NCBI GenBank assembly: GCA_964436815.1
Contig: CAYTER010000011.1
Span: forward strand, 1-50,953
DNA: 50,953 nucleotides
Origin: UBA993 sp964436815
Lineage (GTDB): Bacteria; Bacillota; Dethiobacteria; DTU022
Reading direction: 5' to 3'
Below are positions 24,676-33,263 of the stretch, piece after piece. Position numbers and translations under genes: made by a program. The notes beneath the pieces are model-generated. The model searched no databases. It had not been told where the DNA came from and worked only from the letters and a program-made list of their open reading frames with translations. Positions within the stretch are counted from its first letter, which is position 1. Each line of letters starts with the position of its first letter.

Positions 24676-25695
24676 ATGCAAACTGTTATAGCATCGATAC
24701 TGATTTTCGGGCTGCTGATTCTTGTCCATGAATTGGGGCATTATTTCGTTGCCCGATTGACTGGTATCCGGGTTTTGGAATTGGCAATCGGTTTTGGACC
24801 AAAGCTGATCGGTTGGACAAAAAATAATATTGATTATTCTTTAAGAGTTTTCCCTCTTGGTGGATTTTGCCGGATGTTAGGTGAAAATCCTGATGAAGCA
24901 GAAGAACCGGACAGTTTTGCACAAAAGCCGATTTTAAGCAGGGCTGCAGTCTTGATTTCCGGTGCCGGCATGAATCTTGTTCTGGCTCTGGTAGTGTTCT
25001 TTATTATCTTTTTTTTCCTGACTGGTGTACCGGTTACCGATAGCGGTAAGATTGGCAATATTATCGAAGATATGCCAGCTGAAACAGTAGGTTTGCTGCC
25101 CGGTGATGTGATCAGATCGGTTGATGGCCGGACAGTAAATGACTGGGAAGACGTCCTATTGCTGATATCGGAAAAACCGAATCAAACTATAAGCCTGATC
25201 ATCGAACGTGAAAACCGGGAGTTTGAAGTTACTGTTGTAACTGAGTTAAATGCCGAAACTGGCCGCGGTATGATTGGTATAGCACCACCAGTCTTAAAAT
25301 ACCGCTTTTTGGATTCAGTGCAGATAAGTATTCAACGCTTTGGCCTAATCCTTTCATCAATATTTCAGGTTGTAACCGGCAAAGCTCCGCTTGATGTTAC
25401 CGGTCCGGTGGGCATTATTTTCGTAATCGGTGAAGTGGCTCAAACGGGCCTGGTTAACCTCCTTCTTTTAACAGCGTTGATTAGCATCAGTTTAGGGATT
25501 ATGAATTTACTGCCCATACCTGCGCTGGACGGAGGTCGCCTGTTTTTCCTGATCATTGAAGCCTTGCGAGGAAAACGAATTGATCCGGAAAAAGAAGGAA
25601 TCATCCATTTTATAGGGTTTGCCCTCCTAATCCTCCTGATTCTATTTATCACTTATCAGGATTTGATCAGGTGGGATATTATACCCGGCAATTAA
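24676..25695 (+). CDS. rseP: Site-2 intramembrane metalloprotease RseP
   Basis: This 339-residue membrane zinc protease cleaves transmembrane substrates such as anti-sigma factors. The zinc motif HELGH is at residues 18-22 in the first hydrophobic segment, one PDZ domain lies around residues 110-180, and the third ligand motif NLLPIPALDGGR lies in a later segment. ATG 24676, two bases after the dxr stop, is chosen over an upstream in-frame GTG inside dxr because it yields the standard N-terminus. Confidence 0.94.
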   Translation: MQTVIASILIFGLLILVHELGHYFVARLTGIRVLELAIGFGPKLIGWTKNNIDYSLRVFPLGGFCRMLGENPDEAEEPDSFAQKPILSRAAVLISGAGMNLVLALVVFFIIFFFLTGVPVTDSGKIGNIIEDMPAETVGLLPGDVIRSVDGRTVNDWEDVLLLISEKPNQTISLIIERENREFEVTVVTELNAETGRGMIGIAPPVLKYRFLDSVQISIQRFGLILSSIFQVVTGKAPLDVTGPVGIIFVIGEVAQTGLVNLLLLTALISISLGIMNLLPIPALDGGRLFFLIIEALRGKRIDPEKEGIIHFIGFALLILLILFITYQDLIRWDIIPGN

Positions 25696-25751
25696 CTGTT
25701 GATTAGTCTTTATTTCAAAAAAAAGATAGTTTAGAACCGAGAGGTTAAATA

Positions 25752-26840
25752 TTGACTGCTCCTCAACGTAAATATACAACCACGATCAAAGTTGGTGGAA
25801 TCACAGTCGGCGGTAATAATCCGATTGTGATTCAATCAATGACAAATACTAAAACTACTGATATCCCGGCAACTTTAAACCAGATTGCAGAGCTGGAAAA
25901 AGCGGGATGCGAGCTGATCAGGGTGGCAGTTCCGGATCGCCATGCAGTTTCAGCCCTGAGAGACATTGTGACTAAAAGCAGAATTCCTGTGATCGCCGAC
26001 ATTCACTTTGATTTCCGGCTGGCCATTGAAGCAATTGGCAGCGGAGCGGCAAAAATACGCATTAATCCCGGTAATATAGGTGGCAAAGAACGTTTACTGG
26101 AGATTGCCAGTTGTGCAGATGAAGCAGGAATCCCGATACGTATCGGTGTGAATGCCGGTTCGCTTGAAAATAAACTGCAAGAACTCTCTAAAGTTAAGCC
26201 GGCTGAAGCGCTTGTTGAATCAGCGCTTGGTTACATCGAAGCCCTGGAAAAAGTGCGCTTTAAACAGGTTATTGTTTCTTTAAAAGCTTCAGAGGTCTAT
26301 ACAACCATAGAGGCAAACCGTCTTTTTTCCAGTCAGGTTGATTATCCGCTGCATTTGGGAGTAACAGAAGCAGGTCCGCCACTAACCGGTATGGTTAAAT
26401 CGGCAATCGGTATCGGCACCCTGCTTGCTGAAGGTATTGGTGATACTTTCAGGGTTTCATTAACAGCTAATCCGGTTGAAGAAGTAGAGTTATCCCGCCG
26501 AATACTACAGGCATTAGACATAAGAAGATTTGAACCTGAATTGATCTCCTGCCCAACCTGTGGCCGTTGTGAAACCGATCTGGTTAACCTTGCAAATTCA
26601 GTGGAAAAGATGATTAAGGGATTGAACATTCCTTTGCGCATTGCCGTAATGGGGTGTGCAGTAAACGGCCCGGGTGAAGCACGTGAAGCGGACCTCGGTA
26701 TTTGCGCGGGCAAACAGCAGGGGTTGATTTTCAGAAAAGGTGAAGTGATCAAAACCGTGAAATTAGACCAACTGCTGACCGCTTTTAAAGTAGAATTAAA
26801 GAGAGAAATAGATATTATAAACAGCAGGAAAGAGGGATAG
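25752..26840 (+). CDS. ispG: 4-hydroxy-3-methylbut-2-enyl diphosphate synthase (flavodoxin/ferredoxin)
   Basis: This 362-residue 4Fe-4S enzyme performs the penultimate MEP-pathway step, forming HMBPP from MEcPP. The cluster ligands C267, C270, C302 and E309 have the same spacing as E. coli C270, C273, C305 and E312. The N-terminal TIM-barrel half with INPGNIGG and the C-terminal GCAVNGPGEAR motif are intact. The start is TTG with GAGAGGT upstream. A glycosyltransferase gene follows two bases later. Confidence 0.95.
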   Translation: MTAPQRKYTTTIKVGGITVGGNNPIVIQSMTNTKTTDIPATLNQIAELEKAGCELIRVAVPDRHAVSALRDIVTKSRIPVIADIHFDFRLAIEAIGSGAAKIRINPGNIGGKERLLEIASCADEAGIPIRIGVNAGSLENKLQELSKVKPAEALVESALGYIEALEKVRFKQVIVSLKASEVYTTIEANRLFSSQVDYPLHLGVTEAGPPLTGMVKSAIGIGTLLAEGIGDTFRVSLTANPVEEVELSRRILQALDIRRFEPELISCPTCGRCETDLVNLANSVEKMIKGLNIPLRIAVMGCAVNGPGEAREADLGICAGKQQGLIFRKGEVIKTVKLDQLLTAFKVELKREIDIINSRKEG

Positions 26841-26842
26841 CA

Positions 26843-27493
26843 GTGATCAAGGTATCGGCGGTCATCCCTGCTTATAACGAGGAATATAATATCGGGGCTG
26901 TATTGGATGTTCTGACTGAATCCTCCCTGATCGAAGAGATCGTTGTCGTCAGTGATGGTTCTGAAGACAATACAGTTGCGGTAGCTAAATCATACGAGTC
27001 AGTAAAGGTAATTGAGCTGCTTGAAAATCGCGGAAAAGGCGGAGCAGTAAAGATCGGTCTGGAAAATAGTAGTGGAGATGTAATCCTGATCCTTGACGCC
27101 GACTTAATCGGATTGAGCATAGAACATATCAGATCTTTACTGGAGCCGGTTACTGCTAGTCGGGCAGCCATGTCAACCGGTATTTTTGAAAAAGGACGGA
27201 CGGTAACCGATCTGGCACAAAGAATGGCGCCCTTCCTGTCGGGGCAGCGGGCGTTGACACGCGAGTTAATTGAAAATATCTCTGATTTGGATTTGGCTCG
27301 CTTTGGAATTGAAGTTGCATTACAGCGGTATGTTGAAGAAAATGAATTAGAAGTTGCCTTGGTTCAGCTTCCGCTGTTGTCGCATGTGATGAAAGAGGAA
27401 AAACTTGGTTTCTGGAAAGGTTTATTCGCCAGGGCTAAAATGTACTGGGAAATTATCAGGTATGTGGCTGAAGCTGATCTGGATCAAAAATAA
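26843..27493 (+). CDS. Family 2 glycosyltransferase
   Basis: This small 216-residue GT-A fold protein would transfer a sugar from a nucleotide-sugar donor. It has VIPAYNEEYNIGAVLDVL, IVVSDGSEDNT and ILDADLIG with the metal-binding D-x-D-type motif at about residue 80. There are no membrane segments, so it may be peripheral or act on a soluble acceptor. The GTG start lies two bases after ispG, so it is co-transcribed. Its place is where many Firmicutes carry proS and polC. Substrate cannot be read from sequence. Confidence 0.8.
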   Translation: MIKVSAVIPAYNEEYNIGAVLDVLTESSLIEEIVVVSDGSEDNTVAVAKSYESVKVIELLENRGKGGAVKIGLENSSGDVILILDADLIGLSIEHIRSLLEPVTASRAAMSTGIFEKGRTVTDLAQRMAPFLSGQRALTRELIENISDLDLARFGIEVALQRYVEENELEVALVQLPLLSHVMKEEKLGFWKGLFARAKMYWEIIRYVAEADLDQK

Positions 27494-27528
27494 CTAATTA
27501 TTAATAACGTTTTATCAGTCTGCGGCTA

Positions 27529-27557
27529 TTGAACTTGTCGTTGCTTTGTGGTAAATT
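27529..27557 (+). promoter_or_regulatory. Promoter for the rimP-nusA-infB operon (TTGAAC-17-TAAATT)
   Basis: TTGAAC (27529-27534) and TAAATT (27552-27557) have a 17-base spacer. The expected start is about 27564, about 90 bases before rimP. Confidence 0.6.
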
Positions 27558-27581
27558 AAGCATTGATAGTAAGTTTCTTGC

Positions 27582-27605
27582 GAAGGGTGGGTTTTCCCAC
27601 TCTTT
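27582..27605 (+). other. Hairpin in the rimP leader
   Basis: GAAGGGTGGG and CCCACTCTTT pair over ten positions (two G-T wobbles) around a TTTT loop. It lies in the leader 20 bases after the predicted transcript start and has no T-run after it. Similar GUGGG/CCCAC hairpins are, as I recall, common upstream of rimP in Firmicutes; function is unknown. Confidence 0.6.
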
Positions 27606-27653
27606 CATGTTACATGGGTAAATTTATGGATATCTGGAGCGGAGATAATAAAT

Positions 27654-28142
27654 TTGAGCAGGGAAGAGACGAAATCAAAACTGGTTGAGCTGATTGAACC
27701 GCTGCTTCTAAAAATGGAGTTTGAGCTGCTGGATCTAGAATATTTTCCCGGCCGCCAGGGAAAAGTATTGCTAATAATTGACAGCGAAGACGGAGTATCA
27801 ATCGAAGACTGCGAAAAAATAAGCCGCGCAGTATCAGGGCTGCTTGATTTGCATGATCCCCTGCCGCATGCATACGTCCTTGAAGTTGCCTCGCCTGGAT
27901 TGGAGAGACCGCTGACCAAACCGGTACACTTTATCCGGTTCATCGGAGAGCCGGTCAAAGTAGTTTTAAATCAGGAGATTGACGGATCGTTAAAAATTGC
28001 CGGATACCTGGTTGAAGCTGATCTGAAACAGTTCAGAATCGAAAAAGATGACGGAAGCAGGGTTGCCGTTAGTTTTAACAAGGTGAAGCGAGCCCGACTC
28101 TGGTACCGTAAACCTCAGAATGTCAAGAAAAAAAGTAAATAG
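27654..28142 (+). CDS. rimP: Ribosome maturation factor RimP
   Basis: This 162-residue factor is needed for maturation of the 30S subunit. Family motifs include VELIEPLLLKMEFELLDLEY, the SRAVSGLLD stretch, YVLEVASPGLERPL and the C-terminal SH3-like domain ending in KKVKRARLWY-type residues. The TTG start has GGAG sites upstream (AGCGGAGATAATAAAT). It heads the nusA operon as in most Firmicutes. Confidence 0.95.
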   Translation: MSREETKSKLVELIEPLLLKMEFELLDLEYFPGRQGKVLLIIDSEDGVSIEDCEKISRAVSGLLDLHDPLPHAYVLEVASPGLERPLTKPVHFIRFIGEPVKVVLNQEIDGSLKIAGYLVEADLKQFRIEKDDGSRVAVSFNKVKRARLWYRKPQNVKKKSK

Positions 28143-28157
28143 CGAAAGGAGGTTTGT

Positions 28158-29438
28158 TTGGGAAAAATGAATAAAGATTTGTTTGCAGCGTTAGATTCAC
28201 TTGAAAAAGAAAAGGGCATAAGCAAAGAGGTTTTATTCGAAGCCCTCGAAGTTGCGCTTATTTCTGCTTATAAACGTAATTTCCAATCTGCTCCGGCTGT
28301 CAGGGTCAGTATTGATCGGGATACCGGTGAAATAAAGGTCTTTTCTCAGCTTAAAGTTGTAGAAAATGTAGAATCGGATCAGCAGGAAGTTAGCCTTTAT
28401 GAAGCAAGAGTTTATGATCCCCGCTGCCAGATTGATGACATTGTTGAAATGGAGGTAACTCCAAAAGAATTTGGCAGGATTGCAGCGCAAACCGCAAAAC
28501 AGGTAGTCATTCAGCGGATCAGGGAAGCAGAAAGGGAATTGATCTATGAGAACTTTGTTGATCGGACCGAAGAAATAATCACCGGCCTGGTGCGACGCTT
28601 TGAGCAGCGTAACGTGATTATCGATCTGGGGCGGACAGAAGCTGTTCTGCCGATTGAGGAGCAAATTCCCCACGAACGATATCGACAGGGCGAAAGAGTC
28701 AAAACCTTCATTGTTGACGTTAAAAAGACGACAAAAGGACCGCAGATCATTGTTTCCAGAACACATACCGGATTTTTAAAAAGACTGTTTGAAATGGAAG
28801 TTCCGGAAATTTACGAGGGGATCGTCGAGATTAAAGCTGCAGCCCGTGAAGCAGGCCATCGTTCAAAATTAGCCGTTTACTCCAACAATAAGGATATTGA
28901 TCCGGTTGGCGCCTGTGTCGGTCCAAAAGGCAGCCGAGTGCAAGCGATCAGCAACGAATTAAAAGGCGAAAAAATTGATATAGTCAAATGGAGCGAGGAA
29001 TCCGAGGAATATATCGCCAATGCGCTCAGTCCGGCCAAGGTCGCTTCAGTTATATTGGAATCCGATGCCAAATTGGCTACTGTTGTAGTCCCCGACACCC
29101 AGCTTTCGCTGGCAATCGGGAAGGAAGGGCAAAATGCGCGCCTGGCTGCAAAAATTACCGGTTGGAAAATTGATATATCCAGTGAAACACAATTCACGGA
29201 AAAAAGTCTTTCAGCTATCGGTCTCGCTGAACAGACTGAAGAAGAAGAAGAGCAAGCAAGTCAAGACAGAGAAACAGAGAATGCTTTAGTTCCGGCGGAT
29301 GAAGAAACAGCCGGGGCGGAAGAATCCGCTGAAGCAGAGCCTGAAAAAGAAACTAAAAAAGCTAAAACTAAAAAAAAGGTTAAAACAAAAGCAGATCTAG
29401 CTGAACCCAGCCAGGAAGATGGAGCTGCGGAGGAATAA
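28158..29438 (+). CDS. nusA: Transcription termination/antitermination protein NusA
   Basis: This 426-residue RNA-polymerase-binding factor has an N-terminal domain (1-125), S1 domain (about 135-200), and two KH domains (about 230-345) with GPKGSRVQAI and GKEGQNARLAAK. A C-terminal tail of about 70 residues is very rich in E, A and K, and the proteobacterial acidic repeats are absent. The start is TTG 28158, five bases after AAAGGAGG; ATG 28167 is possible. Fifteen bases separate it from rimP. Confidence 0.96.
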   Translation: MGKMNKDLFAALDSLEKEKGISKEVLFEALEVALISAYKRNFQSAPAVRVSIDRDTGEIKVFSQLKVVENVESDQQEVSLYEARVYDPRCQIDDIVEMEVTPKEFGRIAAQTAKQVVIQRIREAERELIYENFVDRTEEIITGLVRRFEQRNVIIDLGRTEAVLPIEEQIPHERYRQGERVKTFIVDVKKTTKGPQIIVSRTHTGFLKRLFEMEVPEIYEGIVEIKAAAREAGHRSKLAVYSNNKDIDPVGACVGPKGSRVQAISNELKGEKIDIVKWSEESEEYIANALSPAKVASVILESDAKLATVVVPDTQLSLAIGKEGQNARLAAKITGWKIDISSETQFTEKSLSAIGLAEQTEEEEEQASQDRETENALVPADEETAGAEESAEAEPEKETKKAKTKKKVKTKADLAEPSQEDGAAEE

Positions 29439-29445
29439 AACGAAA

Positions 29446-29730
29446 ATGATCAAGAAACGTAAGATTCCGATGCGGATCTGTATTGGCTGTCGGGAACAGA
29501 AACCAAAAAAAGAATTGATCCGGATTGTCAGAACGCAAGATCTGAAGATTATTCTGGACCTGACCGGGAAAAAAGCAGGCAGAGGCGCTTATATCTGCCC
29601 TGCTGAAGAATGCCTGATCAAGGCAATTAAAGGCAAAAGACTTGAAAAAAACCTGCAACAGCCTGTTTCTCCTGAACTGAGCGACGAAATATCGAAGCTG
29701 TTACGTAATATGTCTGCGGATCAGGAATGA
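29446..29730 (+). CDS. ylxR: YlxR family RNase P modulator (RnpM), DUF448
   Basis: This 94-residue basic RNA-binding protein starts KKRKIPMRICIGCREQ and carries the conserved KPKKELIRIVR and GRGAYICP motifs. B. subtilis YlxR has been reported to bind and modulate RNase P. ATG 29446 matches the family N-terminus and has GGAGGA 11 bases upstream; an in-frame ATG 29419 would overlap nusA by 20 bases and add nine residues. The L7Ae-like ylxQ gene usually next in the operon is missing. Confidence 0.9.
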   Translation: MIKKRKIPMRICIGCREQKPKKELIRIVRTQDLKIILDLTGKKAGRGAYICPAEECLIKAIKGKRLEKNLQQPVSPELSDEISKLLRNMSADQE

Positions 29731-29768
29731 TTACGAGGAGGGTTTTCTCGATGGAGGTGTGGTAATTA

Positions 29769-31880
29769 ATGGCTAAAGTCAGAGTATACGAACTGGCAAA
29801 AGAACTGGGTACAACGAGCAAAAAATTAATTGATGTCATGGAAAGTATGGAGATAAAGGTTAATAACCATATGAGTACTTTGACTGACGAAGAAGCTAAA
29901 CGGGTTATGGCTGTTTTAACCGGTCAATCAGATGAGAGGCCGCCTCAGGAAACAGTCAAAACAGCTGAAAAAGCTGAAAAACCCGGGAAGGCTGACAGCA
30001 CTGTAAAAGTTGATGCTGCTGTAAAACCGGATAAGAAGAAAGAGAAGAAAAAGACTGAAGAGCAGCCTTTACCGAGCAGAAAAGCAAGAAAAGCTCTTCA
30101 GGAAGAAAAGCGAGCAGCGCTACTTAAAGAAAAACGTCCCAAAATCAGGTTAGAAGGACAGGTTACCGTGGGTGAGCTGGCGGGACGGTTGGAAATTACC
30201 CCTTCTCAGTTAATCGGCTTTTTAATGGAAATGGGTGTAATGGCTAATATCAACCAACCATTAGCGCCTGAAACAGTTGAGCTGGTAGCTGAGGAATACG
30301 GTTACGATTTCGAATACATCGAGGATCCGGTGGAAGAAGAACTGCTGGCAGTTGCCGGAGACGAAGAAAAAAAAGAGATCATGCGAAAGCCGGTTGTTAC
30401 AGTTCTCGGTCATGTCGATCATGGCAAAACATCTCTGCTTGATGCGATCAGGAATGCGAATGTAACAGCAGGCGAAGTAGGTGGTATAACCCAGCATATC
30501 GGTGCATATCAGGTCAAGGTGCACGATAAAAAAATAGTTTTCCTTGACACTCCCGGTCATGAAGCCTTTACGGCAATGAGGGCCCGTGGTGCCCAGGTTA
30601 CAGATATTGCAGTGTTAGTAGTTGCTGCTGATGACGGGGTTATGCCCCAGACCATTGAGGCCATCAATCATGCCAAGGCGGCACAGGTGCCGGTTTTGGT
30701 TGCGATTAATAAAATTGATAAACCTGAAGCCAATCCGGATCGCATCAAACAGCAGCTTTCGGAACATGGTCTTGTAGCCGAAGAGTGGGGTGGTGACACA
30801 ATTTTTGTTCCGGTCAGCGCTATCAGGGGCGATGGTATTGAAGAGCTGCTGGAAATGATCCTGCTGCTCTCTGAAGTGGCCGAGCTTAAAGCCAGCCCTG
30901 AGCGATCAGGAAGGGGAACAGTTATTGAGGCAAAACTGGATCGCGGACGCGGACCGGTTGCAACTGTATTGGTTCAGGACGGAACCTTAAAAATTGGTGA
31001 TCCGATTATTTGTGGTTCAATTGCCGGAAAAATAAGAGCAATGTACAATGATCGCGGTGAAAGAGTGAAATCGGCAGGCCCTTCCACTCCGGTAGAAATT
31101 CTTGGATTGAGTGAAGTTCCACTCGCTGGCGATCTTTTCCAGGTAGTCAGCGATGATCGGATTGCCAGGCAGGTGGCTGAAAAGAGAACAGTTAAAATCA
31201 AGGAAGCGACCAGACATGTGCAGCGGGTAACCTTGGAGGATCTGTTCAAACAGATTCAGGAAGGTGAAGTCAAGGATCTTAACTTAATCCTTAAAGCCGA
31301 TGTTCAGGGATCGGTTGAAGCACTCCAGGATGCTCTATACAAACTTAGCCTGGAAGAGGTCCAGATTAAAGTTATACATACCGGAGTTGGAGCAATCAGT
31401 GAGTCGGACGTAATGTTGGCAGCGGCTTCAAATGCCATCGTGATTGGGTTTAACGTTCGTCCAGATAACAATGCCCGCAAATTATCCGAGCAGGATCAGG
31501 TTGACATTAGACTATACAGAATCATTTACGAAGCAATAGAAGATATTAAAGCTGCCGTAACAGGAATGCTTAAGCCGATTATGAAAGAAGTAATTCAGGG
31601 CCAGGCTGAAGTTCGCCAGCTCTTTAAAGTCTCGCGTCTGGGTAGTATTGCCGGATCTTATGTTATTGAAGGTAAAATCACCAGGAACGCTATGATCAGG
31701 GTGATTAGGGACGGCACGGTCATTCTTGACGGCGGCAAAATAGATTCTCTGAAAAGATTTAAGGATGACGTGAAGGAAGTATTAACAGGCTATGAATGCG
31801 GCATTCTGCTTGAGAATTTTAATGACCTCCACGAGGGTGATATCGTTGAGGCTTACGTCCTGGAACAAGTAGCCCGCTGA
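29769..31880 (+). CDS. infB: Translation initiation factor IF-2
   Basis: This 703-residue GTPase recruits fMet-tRNA to the 30S subunit. It has IF2_N motifs near residues 1-50 and again at about 125-185, separated by a K/E-rich linker; G1 GHVDHGKT at 214-221, G3 DTPGHE, G4 NKID and the C-terminal tRNA-binding domains. The ATG has GGAGGTG upstream. Only 38 bases separate it from ylxR. Confidence 0.97.
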   Translation: MAKVRVYELAKELGTTSKKLIDVMESMEIKVNNHMSTLTDEEAKRVMAVLTGQSDERPPQETVKTAEKAEKPGKADSTVKVDAAVKPDKKKEKKKTEEQPLPSRKARKALQEEKRAALLKEKRPKIRLEGQVTVGELAGRLEITPSQLIGFLMEMGVMANINQPLAPETVELVAEEYGYDFEYIEDPVEEELLAVAGDEEKKEIMRKPVVTVLGHVDHGKTSLLDAIRNANVTAGEVGGITQHIGAYQVKVHDKKIVFLDTPGHEAFTAMRARGAQVTDIAVLVVAADDGVMPQTIEAINHAKAAQVPVLVAINKIDKPEANPDRIKQQLSEHGLVAEEWGGDTIFVPVSAIRGDGIEELLEMILLLSEVAELKASPERSGRGTVIEAKLDRGRGPVATVLVQDGTLKIGDPIICGSIAGKIRAMYNDRGERVKSAGPSTPVEILGLSEVPLAGDLFQVVSDDRIARQVAEKRTVKIKEATRHVQRVTLEDLFKQIQEGEVKDLNLILKADVQGSVEALQDALYKLSLEEVQIKVIHTGVGAISESDVMLAAASNAIVIGFNVRPDNNARKLSEQDQVDIRLYRIIYEAIEDIKAAVTGMLKPIMKEVIQGQAEVRQLFKVSRLGSIAGSYVIEGKITRNAMIRVIRDGTVILDGGKIDSLKRFKDDVKEVLTGYECGILLENFNDLHEGDIVEAYVLEQVAR

Positions 31881-31923
31881 TAAGGCCTTGAAAATGGCGG
31901 TTATTAGTCTGGAGGATTTACAG

Positions 31924-32307
31924 GTGTCGGAAAACAGGGTAAGACGTGTTGCCGAGCAGATAAAAAAAGATGTCAGCGCGATTATTGCTGCTGAAATAAA
32001 AGATCCCAGGGTAGCGTCTCTGACCAGTGTCACTGATGTCGACCTTTCGAAAGATCTACGTTACGCTTCTGTCTATGTCAGTATATATGGCACTGAAGAT
32101 GAAAAAGAGAGCACCCTGCAAACCCTGATCAGGGCGTCGGGTTTTATTCGCGGCGAAATCGGCCGCAGAATCAGGCTTAGATATACTCCGGAAATCAATT
32201 TTTTTATTGATAACTCTCTTGAATATGGTGCTCACATCGAGCAAGTTATTAAATCATTGCATGGAGAACCTGGCGATGACGATGAGCGATCTGGACAGGA
32301 TAATTAG
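31924..32307 (+). CDS. rbfA: 30S ribosome-binding factor RbfA
   Basis: This 127-residue KH-like cold-shock and ribosome-maturation factor contains VRRVAEQIKKDVSAIIAAEIKDPRV and a DLRYASVYVS stretch. GTG 31924 is chosen because GGAGG lies eight bases upstream and the protein then begins at the family's conserved N-terminus; an in-frame TTG 31888 would add twelve residues without a ribosome site. Its end overlaps nrnA. Confidence 0.94.
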   Translation: MSENRVRRVAEQIKKDVSAIIAAEIKDPRVASLTSVTDVDLSKDLRYASVYVSIYGTEDEKESTLQTLIRASGFIRGEIGRRIRLRYTPEINFFIDNSLEYGAHIEQVIKSLHGEPGDDDERSGQDN

Positions 32308-33253
32308 TATAATCAAGCAGGAAGAGAACTTAAACCTGATTTCTCACATTTTGCCGGACGGTGACAGTATCGGCTCGCTTTTGGCATTTGGCAGGGGCTT
32401 GACGAAAGCGGGCAAAAAGATCAGGATGTTTACACCTGGTCATATTCCTCTAAAGTATACTTTTCTTTCTGGAGCCGATCTTGTCAGTCATGATCTTGAC
32501 CTGTTTAATTCTGCTCTTACTGTAATTGTTCTCGACAGCAGTGATGCCGATCGTTTAGGCTCTTTTAAAGAAAAAGTTATGAGCAGCCCGACAATAATCA
32601 ATATCGATCATCATGTGACTAATCAAGGTTATGGATCGCTTAATCATGTCAATCCGGAAGCTTCTGCTACCGGGGAGATTGTGTACAGCGTAATGAAGGA
32701 TTTGAAGATTAGTCTTGACAGCGAAATAGCTGAAGCTCTCTATGTTGCCATATCAACGGATACAGGCTCATTTAAGTATGATAATACGACCCCGCTTACC
32801 CACAGGGTAACTGCCAGCCTACTTGAACATGGGATAAGTCCGGGCGCCCTGTCACAGAAAGTCTTTGATGAACGACCGCTTTCTTTTTACATGCTGCTCA
32901 AAGAGGCACTTGCCAGCCTCGAAATGTATTGCAACCGAACTGTAGCTGTTATGACTATCAGTAAGGATATCAGGATTCGCAGTGCTGCCTCAACCGATGA
33001 TCTTGACGGTATTGTAAATTACACCAGAAATATAGAGGGAGTTGAACTGGGGATTCTTTTCTATGTCGAAGCTGATTCAGAAGTAAAGGTCGGTTTTAGA
33101 TCGAAGCGGTTAGATGTAAGTAAACTGGCCGGAAAACTTAATGGTGGTGGGCATATTCGTGCAGCCGGCTGCCGTTTGCAGGGTAATTATGAAAGCGTTA
33201 AAACTAAAGTGCTGGACGAAGCATTAAAGATGCTCGCCGACCTGCCCAGCTGA
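32276..33253 (+). CDS. nrnA: NrnA-type bifunctional oligoribonuclease / pAp phosphatase (DHH family)
   Basis: This 325-residue manganese-dependent nanoRNase degrades short RNAs and 3'-phosphoadenosine 5'-phosphate. Motifs are HILPDGDSIGSLLAFG, DSSDADR, the DHH triad D111-H112-H113, DTGSF and the DHHA1 element GGGHIRAAG near the C-terminus. ATG 32276 has GGAG nine bases upstream and overlaps the rbfA end by 32 bases; ATG 32282 is equally possible. Confidence 0.94.
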   Translation: MTMSDLDRIISIIKQEENLNLISHILPDGDSIGSLLAFGRGLTKAGKKIRMFTPGHIPLKYTFLSGADLVSHDLDLFNSALTVIVLDSSDADRLGSFKEKVMSSPTIINIDHHVTNQGYGSLNHVNPEASATGEIVYSVMKDLKISLDSEIAEALYVAISTDTGSFKYDNTTPLTHRVTASLLEHGISPGALSQKVFDERPLSFYMLLKEALASLEMYCNRTVAVMTISKDIRIRSAASTDDLDGIVNYTRNIEGVELGILFYVEADSEVKVGFRSKRLDVSKLAGKLNGGGHIRAAGCRLQGNYESVKTKVLDEALKMLADLPS

Positions 33254-33263
33254 GGGATTTAAT

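Noticed and set aside
26342..26752. 136-residue minus-strand frame opposite ispG
   Set aside because: It covers the conserved ispG cluster-ligand region and shows no family features.
28233..28766. 177-residue open frame on the minus strand opposite nusA
   Set aside because: It lies wholly inside nusA, has no ribosome site or recognisable domain, and its composition mirrors the sense codons.
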